Of a DNA stretch of 64,000 bases, positions 18,539 to 26,123 are shown one piece after another (position 1 is the stretch's first letter; every line of letters starts with the position of its first letter). The stretch is from assembly GCA_937930305.1 (NCBI GenBank), contig CALGLE010000038.1:1-64000 (forward strand). Direction: 5' to 3'. The stretch comes from an uncultured Granulosicoccaceae bacterium (GTDB taxonomy: Bacteria; Pseudomonadota; Gammaproteobacteria; Granulosicoccales; Granulosicoccaceae). The position numbers and the translations under genes are program-made. The notes under the pieces were generated by a model that worked only from the letters and a program-made list of their open reading frames with translations, had not been told where the DNA came from and did not search any database.

Positions 18539-19251
18539 TGAGCCCAATCAAGAGAAACTTCACCTGTTTTGAGATGAACAACCGGTTCAGTGATGTAGCT
18601 GTTGCTTTCAGCGTCAAATACAGACACCAGTGCACAACGCTCTAGGTGGCAGCGCTTGTTGGTTTCTGAATCAGTGGATTGAGGCACCCAGATTGACACC
18701 CTGAGTTGAAGACTGGACATCAACTCGCCATCAGCGCTTTGTGTGTGAGCACTTTGTTCCTGAACTAGTCTAGCTTTAACATCTGAATGACTTCGCACCG
18801 CATCGACGCTGTAACGGATTTCGTCAGTGGATAAAGGCAAATGAATGCTAGGGAGCTTTTTGGCACTGAGAACCGTTTGGGTTTGTAAATCTACTAACCT
18901 GAGTTCAGCAGAATGCGTGTGGTGATTAAATAAAAACACTTCAACCAAACGCGCGTTTGATAAGTTTGAATGTTTTTGTTCCAGTGGCTCAGTTAGTAAA
19001 ACCTGAATGCCTAACGGATGAGGCGACTGAATGTCGCTACGTGGTGAAATCGTTGATCCACTCGAACTTTTGGATAATGCGATCAACTCGGCGTTAGATT
19101 TTTCAGTGCTTGTAAGAGGGGATTGCCAAGCGCCTTGTGCGGCTGCTGAAATCAACCAAGCAAACAACGCCATCGCCCAACGAAGTCGCAACCCACGATG
19201 GGGTTCTGCCGATGTGTATGGACGCACTTGGGGAGATGAAAATGGCATCAT
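18535..19251 (-). CDS. Exported protein of unknown function, first gene of amine-oxidase-like operon
   Basis: About 238 residues if started at 19251 (MMPF) or 237 at 19248. A hydrophobic stretch RWAMALFAWLISAAAQGAW serves as signal peptide about 30 residues in. A longer in-frame start at 19425 would add 58 residues that read through a strongly structured stretch and delay the signal, so it is not preferred, although the ribosome site at 19251 is poor. The mature part is beta-rich (VEVFLFNHHTHSAELRLVDL, LQLRVSIWVP) and has one CHLERC cysteine pair. No family recognised. Its stop codon overlaps the next start by four bases, so it probably acts with the two amine-oxidase-fold proteins. Confidence 0.6.
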   Translation of the reverse strand: MMPFSSPQVRPYTSAEPHRGLRLRWAMALFAWLISAAAQGAWQSPLTSTEKSNAELIALSKSSSGSTISPRSDIQSPHPLGIQVLLTEPLEQKHSNLSNARLVEVFLFNHHTHSAELRLVDLQTQTVLSAKKLPSIHLPLSTDEIRYSVDAVRSHSDVKARLVQEQSAHTQSADGELMSSLQLRVSIWVPQSTDSETNKRCHLERCALVSVFDAESNSYITEPVVHLKTGEVSLDWAQ

Positions 19252-19254
19252 CTG

Positions 19255-19430
19255 GCACTTAGAGTTTGTAGGCGAATCGGGGCAGCCCCGCAACTGCCAT
19301 GCACTGAGCAATAATCGTGCTACTCCGCCAGTTTTGCCACTGTAAAGGCTGCGAGACGCTATCTTGCATAGGCAATCGGGGCCGTAGCCCAGATTTGATA
19401 ACAACTGTGCCAATGGCAAAGTCAATCATT
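19255..19430. promoter_or_regulatory. Structured leader candidate, weak cobalamin-riboswitch resemblance
   Basis: On the plus strand this stretch holds, in the order of a cobalamin riboswitch, GGCGAATC, then GCAGCCCCGCAACTG, then GCCACTGTAAAGG about 43 bases later, then AGCCCAGA near 19386. The 5' GGGAA element and the closing AGTCAGGAGACC are not convincing. It also forms strong alternative hairpins (CGGGGC/GCCCCG at 19278-19290, GGCAG/CTGCC at 19281-19298). It lies between two divergent genes, neither of which is known to be B12-related. Treat as a structured region, possibly chance. Confidence 0.2.
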
Positions 19431-19496
19431 GTGAAACTGCACCAGGTACTGTCCCACTATGTTGTATGGTTAATTGAGATCCAACAGGAGTCGGTA

Positions 19497-20000
19497 ATGA
19501 TTCATTCCAGCAGCGTTAAAAAAGATTCAGTTAGTCCGCAACGTCGGCGTGTACTTCAGGGCTTGGGTGCAGTTACGGCGGCCAGTATTGCCACTCCGGT
19601 TTTAAGCTCTGATGCTCAGAGACAGGCACGCATTACATTATCCGGTATTGCAATAAGCAAACTTGATAGTCCGGTGAAGTCCTTGATATTGCGAAATCAC
19701 TCTAAGCAGCAACTAGTGATCAGTCACTTTTCAAACGGTGCATTGATGTTTGACGGGGAAATATTAGACTGTGGTGGTGTATGCGTAGAAAAATCCTTAA
19801 CAATTCCTGCGGGTGAAGAAACAGAAATTCGGTTTGATAAGCGAAAGCTGTTTAATAGCTCAAAAACTTCAGAAACAATAATCAACGTGATTGCGGATGT
19901 GCAACGACTAAATGATGGAACGCGAGTGGTTCCCTTTCATGGTGTTGTGGAGAAGGGAGTGGTTACTCTGTCAGCACCTGCCGAGAATGTGGTCAGCTAG
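19497..20000 (+). CDS. Small Tat-signal exported protein, unknown function
   Basis: 167-residue protein from ATG 19497, which has an AGGAG ribosome site six bases upstream; an earlier in-frame start lacks one. The N-terminus carries a twin-arginine motif (SPQRRRVLQGLGA) and a hydrophobic run ending before SSDAQ, so export by Tat is likely. The mature part is beta-rich with a Cys pair (DCGGVC). Its last ~55 residues (FDKRKL ... RLNDGTRVVPF ... EKGVVTLSAP) are clearly similar to the fragment encoded at 22447-22737. No named family recognised. It ends tail-to-tail with the LysR gene, overlapping by eight bases. Confidence 0.7.
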   Translation: MIHSSSVKKDSVSPQRRRVLQGLGAVTAASIATPVLSSDAQRQARITLSGIAISKLDSPVKSLILRNHSKQQLVISHFSNGALMFDGEILDCGGVCVEKSLTIPAGEETEIRFDKRKLFNSSKTSETIINVIADVQRLNDGTRVVPFHGVVEKGVVTLSAPAENVVS

Positions 20001-20811
20001 ACGGCTGAAGAACGCTTTGGATTCGGGTGATGATTTCTCTGACTTCCCTTTGGTGCCGATCATCGTGATGGGTAACCAGCCATTGTTCATGTTCTAGGGT
20101 TTGTATTTCATCACTCACTCGTTCTAGGTCTGGAATGTCATCTCCGATGAATGTGGGGAGCACGGTTTTCACTCTCCCTTGGAGGGCCATGTCTAGCGAA
20201 ATTCTCGCTTGGGATACTTCAATCAGTGGCGCGCCATTTAATTGTTGGTTTACCCAATGAGCGGATGGGGTCGTGCCTAGCACCGCCACCCATTGGGAAA
20301 TGGAAGAATTTTTTGCATATACAGCAAACTTTACTCGCTGTATCCGCTGACCTGCTAGGTGTATTTGAGTCGGTCGCTGATTGCGTATTCCGATCACCAC
20401 TTCTCTATGGGCAATATCAAGTACATGATCAGCGGCTAGAAATTGTAATAACACGGAATCGTCTGCTTGAAGCGTGTGGATGTGTTTGCTGAGTTGCAGT
20501 GTTGTCCAAGTGCCTGCGGATATTTTTACTCGACGAGCCATTGCTTGAGCATTTTGCGCGAAAATAGGATCGATCGAGTTCTCAAGGTCAATGGCTTTAT
20601 CCAATAATGCTTTGCCTTCTTGCGTTAGCTCATACCCTCTCGCTTGTCTTTTGAACAAGTCTCGATTTAGACGCCGCTCAAGTGCCAGCATACGACGACC
20701 CAGAGTAGGGGCGCTTTTTCCTGAATCGATTTCGGCTGCGGCCAATCCGCCATTTCTTGCAACGCTCAGGAATAATCGAAGATCGTCCCAATTAATTTCA
20801 CTTTCATCCAT
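19993..20811 (-). CDS. LysR family transcriptional regulator
   Basis: DNA-binding regulator of about 272 residues from ATG 20811 (a further in-frame start at 20871 adds 20 residues rich in Asn/Lys). The N-terminal winged helix-turn-helix is recognisable: DDLRLFLSVARNGGLAAAE, GRRMLALERRLNRDLFKRQARG, LTQEGKALLDKA, then a linker helix and a substrate-binding domain. It is divergent from the aldo-keto reductase gene at 20905, the usual arrangement for a LysR regulator and its target, and an imperfect inverted repeat lies between them. The effector is unknown. Confidence 0.85.
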   Translation of the reverse strand: MDESEINWDDLRLFLSVARNGGLAAAEIDSGKSAPTLGRRMLALERRLNRDLFKRQARGYELTQEGKALLDKAIDLENSIDPIFAQNAQAMARRVKISAGTWTTLQLSKHIHTLQADDSVLLQFLAADHVLDIAHREVVIGIRNQRPTQIHLAGQRIQRVKFAVYAKNSSISQWVAVLGTTPSAHWVNQQLNGAPLIEVSQARISLDMALQGRVKTVLPTFIGDDIPDLERVSDEIQTLEHEQWLVTHHDDRHQREVREIITRIQSVLQPSS

Positions 20812-20867
20812 GAAATGAACATTACATTTAAGTCTGTTTATAGTGCAAGTATTGATTGATTTAATCT

Positions 20868-20891
20868 TCACCTGGAATCCGCAACTGGTGA
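20868..20891. promoter_or_regulatory. Candidate operator between LysR and aldo-keto reductase genes
   Basis: TCACC at 20868-20872 and GGTGA at 20887-20891 form an inverted repeat with a 14-base centre, extended imperfectly by ATC/GAT outside. It lies 14 bases upstream of the reductase start, in the divergent promoter region, where a LysR protein would be expected to bind. Confidence 0.3.
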
Positions 20892-20904
20892 GATTATTTC
20901 TCTC

Positions 20905-21897
20905 ATGAACAATTTATTAAATAATGAACATGCATTAGGACTTGGGTGCTGGCCGATTGGAGGGGAGATGTATGACTCGGATGGCAATCAGCTGGGCTAC
21001 AGTCGGTCGGATGATAAACAGTCGATCAAAACCATTCATGCAGCTTTAGCCAACGGTATTTCTGTATTTGATACGGCGGCCGCCTATGGTGCAGGACATT
21101 CGGAACGTCTACTGGCAAGAGCATTGGGAAAACGGGATGATGTTTTCGTTATCACAAAAATTGGTTTGAAGATAGATGAAGCCACCAAGTCAATCACCGG
21201 TGAGGCTTTAGACCCTGCGTCTTTGGTTGCTCAAATAGACGGGTGCTTAAGTCGATTAGGGCGTGACACCATTGATTTGTTGCTATTACATCCAAATGAG
21301 GTGCCATCAGAACAGATTCATTCTGCGTTCGATGTCATGGATGCTGCGTGTCAGCAAGGGAAAATTAAGTCCTATGGTTGGAGCACTGATTTTGTCAGTA
21401 ACGTTGAAGCCGCGTCAGGGCGAGAACGCTTTAGAGCAGTGGAATATGCCGCGCATGTCCTTATGGATGCACCCGATATGCGCGCAAAAATTCTCGACAA
21501 GAGCTTGCTTGGGCTTATTCGATCACCTCTAGCGATGGGGTTGTTAAGTGGCAAGTACGATGCGAATTCCACGATGCCATCCGATGATATTCGCTCCACT
21601 GAGCAAAGTTGGACAAACTACTACATTGACGGCAGGCCCAATCCGCAGCTAATTGAACGAATTGAGATAACTAAAGAGTTATTAAGAACGGGTGGACGAA
21701 CCTTGGTGCAAGGTGCGCTTGGATGGTTATTTGCTAAATCTTCTGCGAGTATTCCTATTCCTGGTGCGCGCACCGTTGAGCAAGTAGAAGGTTTGGCTGC
21801 CGCGCTGAAGTTTGGAGCTTTGCCTGGTGGCGTTGTCGCAGAGATCGACGCATTGGTTGGGAAGCAATTCGTTAGCGATGGTCAAAGTCCGAGGTGA
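20905..21897 (+). CDS. Aldo-keto reductase
   Basis: 330-residue NAD(P)H-dependent oxidoreductase of the aldo-keto reductase superfamily, cytosolic. The catalytic tetrad is visible: Asp56 (FDTAAAYG), Tyr61, Lys85 (VITKIG) and His129 (LLLLHP). A C-terminal cofactor motif SIPIPGARTVEQVE is also present. The length and the GRDTIDLLLLH pattern fit the YajO/Tas-like single-domain group. It is transcribed away from the LysR regulator and probably controlled by it. Substrate not predictable; sugar-type aldehydes or galactose-dehydrogenase-like activity are possible. Confidence 0.88.
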   Translation: MNNLLNNEHALGLGCWPIGGEMYDSDGNQLGYSRSDDKQSIKTIHAALANGISVFDTAAAYGAGHSERLLARALGKRDDVFVITKIGLKIDEATKSITGEALDPASLVAQIDGCLSRLGRDTIDLLLLHPNEVPSEQIHSAFDVMDAACQQGKIKSYGWSTDFVSNVEAASGRERFRAVEYAAHVLMDAPDMRAKILDKSLLGLIRSPLAMGLLSGKYDANSTMPSDDIRSTEQSWTNYYIDGRPNPQLIERIEITKELLRTGGRTLVQGALGWLFAKSSASIPIPGARTVEQVEGLAAALKFGALPGGVVAEIDALVGKQFVSDGQSPR

Positions 21898-22024
21898 GTG
21901 GTTAAGCGACGATTCTCAGAAATTTTCCGGCTGGATGGCGGTGTTTGGTACTAAAGGAGAGTGTGGTTGTTTCTCACAGTGTTAATCTACTCTTTCAATA
22001 GGTTCAGTTCACTGGAGAGCGAAA

Positions 22025-22387
22025 ATGGCGTTGGAAGATAACGTTTGTACCCTAGTACCTTACTTTACCGTTCAAGATGGCAAGCTCGATGAATTTAAAG
22101 CGTTGGGTGAACAGATGGTTCAGAAAACTCAATCTGAAAGTGATGTTGTGTTTTATGGATTCAGTTTTAGCGGTCAGCGCGCGCATTGCCGAGAAGGCTA
22201 CACCAGTGCCGCAGGAATTTTGAAGCATTTGGAAAATGTTGACGAATTGCTCCAAGCGGCTTTGAAAATTGCCAGCCTCGATTTACTAGAAGTTCATGGA
22301 CCCGCATCGGAAGTTGACGCATTGCGTGATCCTTTAAAGGGTTTAAACCCAACGTTCTTCGTAATGGAAACTGGCTTTCGGCGCTAA
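22025..22387 (+). CDS. Small ABM-like (dimeric alpha/beta barrel) protein
   Basis: 120-residue cytosolic protein with a good GGAGAG ribosome site. The N-terminus VPYFTVQDGKLDEFKALGEQMVQ, followed by FYGFSFSGQRAHCREGYTSAAGILKHLENV, is the pattern of the antibiotic-biosynthesis-monooxygenase/dimeric alpha-beta-barrel superfamily, in which such small proteins act as monooxygenases, isomerases or heme-degrading enzymes. No catalytic residue assignment is possible. It stands alone between the reductase and a gene fragment. Confidence 0.6.
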   Translation: MALEDNVCTLVPYFTVQDGKLDEFKALGEQMVQKTQSESDVVFYGFSFSGQRAHCREGYTSAAGILKHLENVDELLQAALKIASLDLLEVHGPASEVDALRDPLKGLNPTFFVMETGFRR

Positions 22388-22446
22388 AGCGATAAAATGC
22401 CGTTTGGGTAAATCGTCGTCATTGAGCTCACGCGCATTGTGCTTGA

Positions 22447-22737
22447 TTGCGCGCACTCGCTACAGTTCCTGACATCATTCGCTTGCAATTGGATCCAGAC
22501 ATACACAAAGTTAACTGTGAGGCGTGTATTCGCTTCGCTCTTTCAAGTGGCAAAGAAATGCTATTTCAATTTGACGAAAGACACTTGTCAAAACGCGATT
22601 TAGATTCAGAGGGTTATATGAAAGTTCAATCAGAGTTTACGCGTTTGTCCGCCAGAACCCGAGTAGTGGAAGTGGAAGGTAGCGCCAAAGAGGGTGTTGT
22701 CACACTGATTGGAAAAAGTAGTCAATTGTATAGCTGA
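22447..22737 (+). pseudogene. Fragment related to the Tat-exported protein at 19497
   Basis: The frame from TTG 22447 encodes 96 residues without signal peptide or ribosome site. It shares spaced identities with the C-terminal half of the protein at 19497-20000: FDxRxL, RLxxxTRVV and EGVVTL in the same order and spacing. The 5' half is missing, so this is probably a truncated copy. The alternative is an intact small cytosolic protein with an unusual start. A terminator follows at 22773. Confidence 0.45.
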
Positions 22738-22772
22738 ACCGGGCTTTTTCTCGATTATCACCGCCGGGTTCT

Positions 22773-22805
22773 AAGGCCATCCTTTCGGGTGGCCTTTTCT
22801 TTGTT
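22773..22805 (+). terminator. Rho-independent terminator
   Basis: A 10-bp stem AAGGCCATCC/GGGTGGCCTT (one G-T pair) with loop TTTC is followed directly by TTTCTTTGTT. It lies 35 bases after the gene fragment's stop codon. Confidence 0.88.
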
Positions 22806-23033
22806 ATGGCTCAGGAATGAATCGTTAGTCCATACTTTTGCTTGTCCCAAACTAGATCACGCAAATAGAGCTGGTTTTCTGTGACGTCGGTTTAAAAAAA
22901 TTGGCCTCAGCGGTGCATTCTTGGCCCTGCAGGCGTTACGATGATTATTAAATCGTAGCCGCACTGTTTAATTAGTGCGCGCAGTGCGTTTTATCAGGAT
23001 GAACCAGTTAATTATTAACCCGGACGCGCAACT

Positions 23034-23972
23034 ATGCCAATACCACTTCGAATACCCCTACTGCCAGCTGTAATCGCCGCGGTGCTCACGTTATCAGGCT
23101 GCGCTGAAGACGCCGCTGAAGGCTTATTGCCATTGGTCACAGTGAATCCTGAAACCACACCGGTGAATGATCCCGTGCCTGATCCTGTGCCTGATCCCGA
23201 AGTTATTCCAGAGCCCATTGAGCCCACTGGAATTATCTCTGAGGTGGCGATCGACGAAATCCAAGGCGTATTCACCGCAGGCGCGCCACCGACAGCGATC
23301 GGAATGATCAACTTATCTCCGCTTTCATTGACGAACGAACCCGTTCAGTTCATTAGCGGTGGATCCACTCAAATACCTTTGCAAAGTGATGTGCCATTTG
23401 TTACCGCCTATGTTGTTGTCGATACGGAAGGATATTTTACGGTCGATCTACCCATCGAAAAATTATTCGCTGATTTAGTTATTACGTTCAGCACGATTCA
23501 ACTGGAAGGGCAAATTGATGAAATCGCCGTGTCCGTCGCTAGTGCTGTAGGGGATATCAGTGGTGCCGAGAAGCTGCCCGTTTCAAGTGTCGTTGTTGGC
23601 ACGGGTGATCTTCAAGTCAGCATGAGTTGGGATACCCCAACGGATTTGGATCTGCGCCTAGTGGAGCCTGACGGTACGAATATTTATTTTGCGAATAAAG
23701 TATCTGCATCTGGCGGCACTTTAGATTTGGACAGTAATGTTCTTTGCTTCATTGATGGAGTGAATAATGAAAACATTACCTACGAAAATGTGGTTCCACC
23801 GTCTGGTGAATACACAGTTCAAGTGACTTACTTTTCAGATTGCCGTATCGATCGAGACACTAATTTTGTCGTAACAGTTCGCACTGGTGGTGAGGTGCAA
23901 ACATTCAGCGGTTCTGTGAACGCTGCTGACGTGGGTAGCCGCCAAGACATTACAACCTTTGAAATTCGATAG
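23034..23972 (+). CDS. YfaP-like lipoprotein (DUF2135-type domain)
   Basis: 312-residue lipoprotein: signal ending TLSGC (Cys23), then a Pro/Asp/Glu-rich tether (PVPDPVPDPE), a first beta domain (about 65-180) and a C-terminal domain about 185-310 of the YfaP type. That domain shows the expected MSWDTPTDLDLRLVEPDG, IYFANKVSASGGTLDLDSN, ENITYENVVPPSGEYTVQV and a second Cys (FSDC). Proteins of this family bind calcium-like ions through the Asp-rich strands and are found with surface adhesion or von Willebrand-type proteins. Specific role unknown. Short inverted repeats upstream (TACGAT/ATCGTA near 22948-22967 and CGCACT/AGTGCG near 22970-22989) may be regulatory. Confidence 0.75.
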   Translation: MPIPLRIPLLPAVIAAVLTLSGCAEDAAEGLLPLVTVNPETTPVNDPVPDPVPDPEVIPEPIEPTGIISEVAIDEIQGVFTAGAPPTAIGMINLSPLSLTNEPVQFISGGSTQIPLQSDVPFVTAYVVVDTEGYFTVDLPIEKLFADLVITFSTIQLEGQIDEIAVSVASAVGDISGAEKLPVSSVVVGTGDLQVSMSWDTPTDLDLRLVEPDGTNIYFANKVSASGGTLDLDSNVLCFIDGVNNENITYENVVPPSGEYTVQVTYFSDCRIDRDTNFVVTVRTGGEVQTFSGSVNAADVGSRQDITTFEIR

Positions 23973-24009
23973 TTACAACTAAACGGATAAAACCGATCGG
24001 ATAGCTGAC

Positions 24010-24308
24010 GTGGACATTGTCAAGAAAATAGCAGGACTTGTATGTGCCACGTTAGCGCCGGTTGCGTTCGCAAATGCAACTATTGAAGTGCGTTTCTATG
24101 AAAGTGCGCCAAGCCTGCTAGTAAGCAAGTCAGCTTCAGCATTGATGTAGATGACACGCTCAAAGGCAGCGAGCTTGGGCAAATTAGGGTATCCGGTGCA
24201 GAAATTCAGAACGGTCAAGTAACACTAACTCATGCTGACTCAACGACTTATTCAGCCCTGTTTAACCAAACCAGCCGAGCCGCCATAGCTGCTAACATCT
24301 GCAGCTAG
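24010..24308 (+). pseudogene. Frameshifted small exported protein
   Basis: From GTG 24010 a typical signal peptide is encoded (KKIAGLVCATLAPVAFA) followed by ATIEVRFYESAP, and the frame stops at 24150. A second frame, open from 24102 to 24308, continues with sensible sequence (QVSFSIDVDDTLKGSELGQI ... ANICS). One indel between 24102 and 24147 would give an intact exported protein of about 99 residues. Family not recognised. Decay or a sequencing error cannot be told apart here. Confidence 0.5.
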
Positions 24309-24337
24309 TCAATCAATCTAGTGGTGGTGTCTGCACG

Positions 24338-24880
24338 ATGAAAATTGTCGCCTTTGGGGCATCCTCAAGCACGCAATCAATAAATAAACAGTTGGCCTCT
24401 CATGCGGCAGATATTGTCAAAAAGGAATTTGTGACGGGTGCCGATATTGAAGTTCTGGATTTAAACGATTTTGAAATGCCTATCTACAGTGCCGATCGAG
24501 AAAATCTCAACGGCATTCCGGACCAGGCTAAATCCTTTTTCAAAAAGCTTGGAACGGCAGATGCGTTAATCATCTCATTTGCTGAGCACAATGGTTCTTA
24601 CAGCGCAGCCTACAAAAATATTTTCGACTGGGCCTCACGTATTGACTCTAAGGTATTTCAAAAAAAGCCGGTGCTGCTCCTGGCAACCTCGCCTGGGAAA
24701 GGTGGGGCCAATAGCGTGCTGAAAGAAGCAATCACGTCAGCCCCCCATTTTGATGGTGACGTACGTGCTCATTTATCCATACCGGCTTTTCATTCGGTAT
24801 TTGATGTGGAAAAGGGTGGCCTGAAAGACTCAGAATGGGCCGAGAGATTACGTGTGGCCGCTTCACAGTTGGTGAGCTAA
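24338..24880 (+). CDS. NAD(P)H-dependent FMN reductase-like flavoprotein
   Basis: 180-residue cytosolic flavodoxin-fold protein of the NADPH-dependent FMN reductase family. Visible: the N-terminal phosphate-binding loop FGASSSTQSINKQLA, the MPIYSADRE segment, and SFAEHNGSYSAAYKNIFDWASR, which matches the family's (P)EYNxSxPxxLKNxIDW motif. It should reduce flavins or quinones with NAD(P)H. The gene begins 29 bases after the frameshifted fragment. No partner gene is evident. Confidence 0.85.
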   Translation: MKIVAFGASSSTQSINKQLASHAADIVKKEFVTGADIEVLDLNDFEMPIYSADRENLNGIPDQAKSFFKKLGTADALIISFAEHNGSYSAAYKNIFDWASRIDSKVFQKKPVLLLATSPGKGGANSVLKEAITSAPHFDGDVRAHLSIPAFHSVFDVEKGGLKDSEWAERLRVAASQLVS

Positions 24881-25024
24881 GCCACAGTCGGTTTTTTGGC
24901 GAAGTTCGATAAAGTTGCTGTAGCGTTACTAGTTTGTTGTAAGTCAGCTATTCTCTAAAGCAGGGCACATATAAAACCGGTCGATTTGTTCAATCCGGTA
25001 TCTTTTGTTTAGGCTGGTAGCGTT

Positions 25025-25705
25025 GTGAATGTGTTAGATAGCTTTCTGTTTGTGATAAATGGGCACTGGGTAGCAGCCTTTTGTGCAGCGGAGCCAGGTG
25101 CAGATTCTGCTGGTCTTTCAAGCGTTCTGTACATCATTGCTCTGCCATGCTTTTATGCAACGCTGCTATATGTCAGTTGTCGTGCACATGTTGAATTGTT
25201 CAAATTTGAATTGCATTCTTCGGTTAGCGACACCCACCATAAAATCGTTCCGATCCAACGTCATTCGGAAGATAAGTTAACCGGACAAATGTGGGGGCTG
25301 TTAGATACGTCCGCACACCCATCGTTAGCAAAATTTGATCGTCTTTATGTCAGTGTTCTTGACATTTTGCCCGCTTCTCGATTATTGATTAGGAAGCGCC
25401 AACGGGTAAAAATCCAAAAACGCGTGTTGCAGAAACTCAAAGACACCAAAGAGCCACTCAACATCTACGTCCATGCATCGCATAAATCCATCGGATTTCT
25501 TGATATTGGGCTGCCCAAAGCCCCTGGCTGGCGAGTGATGGTGTTGGCGTTAGCGCCTTTGGGAGTGCATATCTTCTTGCACAATATCTTATGCTTTCAC
25601 GCGTTCACTTATGTTGAAATGGCAGCGATTGTGTTCGGTTTGATGCTCATGACAGTCATCTATTACTGGGGTTCGGTAGGCGCTGTGCTCAAAATGGTGC
25701 GTTAA
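25025..25705 (+). CDS. Membrane protein of unknown function
   Basis: 226-residue protein from GTG 25025 (AGG and GG runs upstream form a modest ribosome site). It has a hydrophobic segment at about 32-50 and two near the C-terminus (about 170-190 and 197-220), with a basic soluble loop between them (RKRQRVKIQKRVLQKLK). No family recognised. It is a single gene with long flanking gaps. Confidence 0.55.
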   Translation: MNVLDSFLFVINGHWVAAFCAAEPGADSAGLSSVLYIIALPCFYATLLYVSCRAHVELFKFELHSSVSDTHHKIVPIQRHSEDKLTGQMWGLLDTSAHPSLAKFDRLYVSVLDILPASRLLIRKRQRVKIQKRVLQKLKDTKEPLNIYVHASHKSIGFLDIGLPKAPGWRVMVLALAPLGVHIFLHNILCFHAFTYVEMAAIVFGLMLMTVIYYWGSVGAVLKMVR

Positions 25706-26073
25706 TTACTTGGCGTTTAATTGACGTTCATTAACCCATACAAGCATTGATTTATAAATCCTAGTTTTGGTCTATATTTGGATTGGTTTTGGTGGCTACT
25801 AGTCTGGTCCCACATCAGTTGCAACAGTGCTTTGCAAACTGGCAATACGCTGGATATTCCAACGCTAAAGCCGCATAACTCCGTTCACATTGTTAATTAC
25901 TGGTGACAACATGCGCAGAATGTTGCCAGGTTGCAGCGTGTTTACGTTGCGATTAATGCAGGTTCGAACTAACAGTGCCTAGTCTGTGTGAAAAGTGATG
26001 GAATAATAAGCCCGTTAAGCAAGTTCAGACTCAAACAGTCTTTGCGGTCTTAATTTAACTAAAAGTTTTTTAT
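25706..26073. other. Intergenic stretch before the DUF937 gene
   Basis: About 370 bases, no coding frame and no known RNA recognised. It should contain the promoter of the DUF937 gene. Confidence 0.45.
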
Positions 26074-26099
26074 TGAGGTGACAAAAACTTGTCATCTCA
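26074..26099 (+). promoter_or_regulatory. Leader hairpin upstream of the DUF937 gene
   Basis: TGAGGTGACAA and TTGTCATCTCA pair over 11 bases (one G-U pair) around an AAAC loop, ending 11 bases before the AAGGAG ribosome site. It could be an operator or a 5'-UTR hairpin affecting translation. Confidence 0.45.
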
Positions 26100-26123
26100 C
26101 TCATCGACGTAAGGAGTTACTCA

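Noticed and set aside
19255..19430. c-di-GMP-I (GEMM) riboswitch
   Set aside because: The GACGC core is present but the GGCAAACC, GCAAAGCC and tetraloop/receptor elements are not, on either strand.
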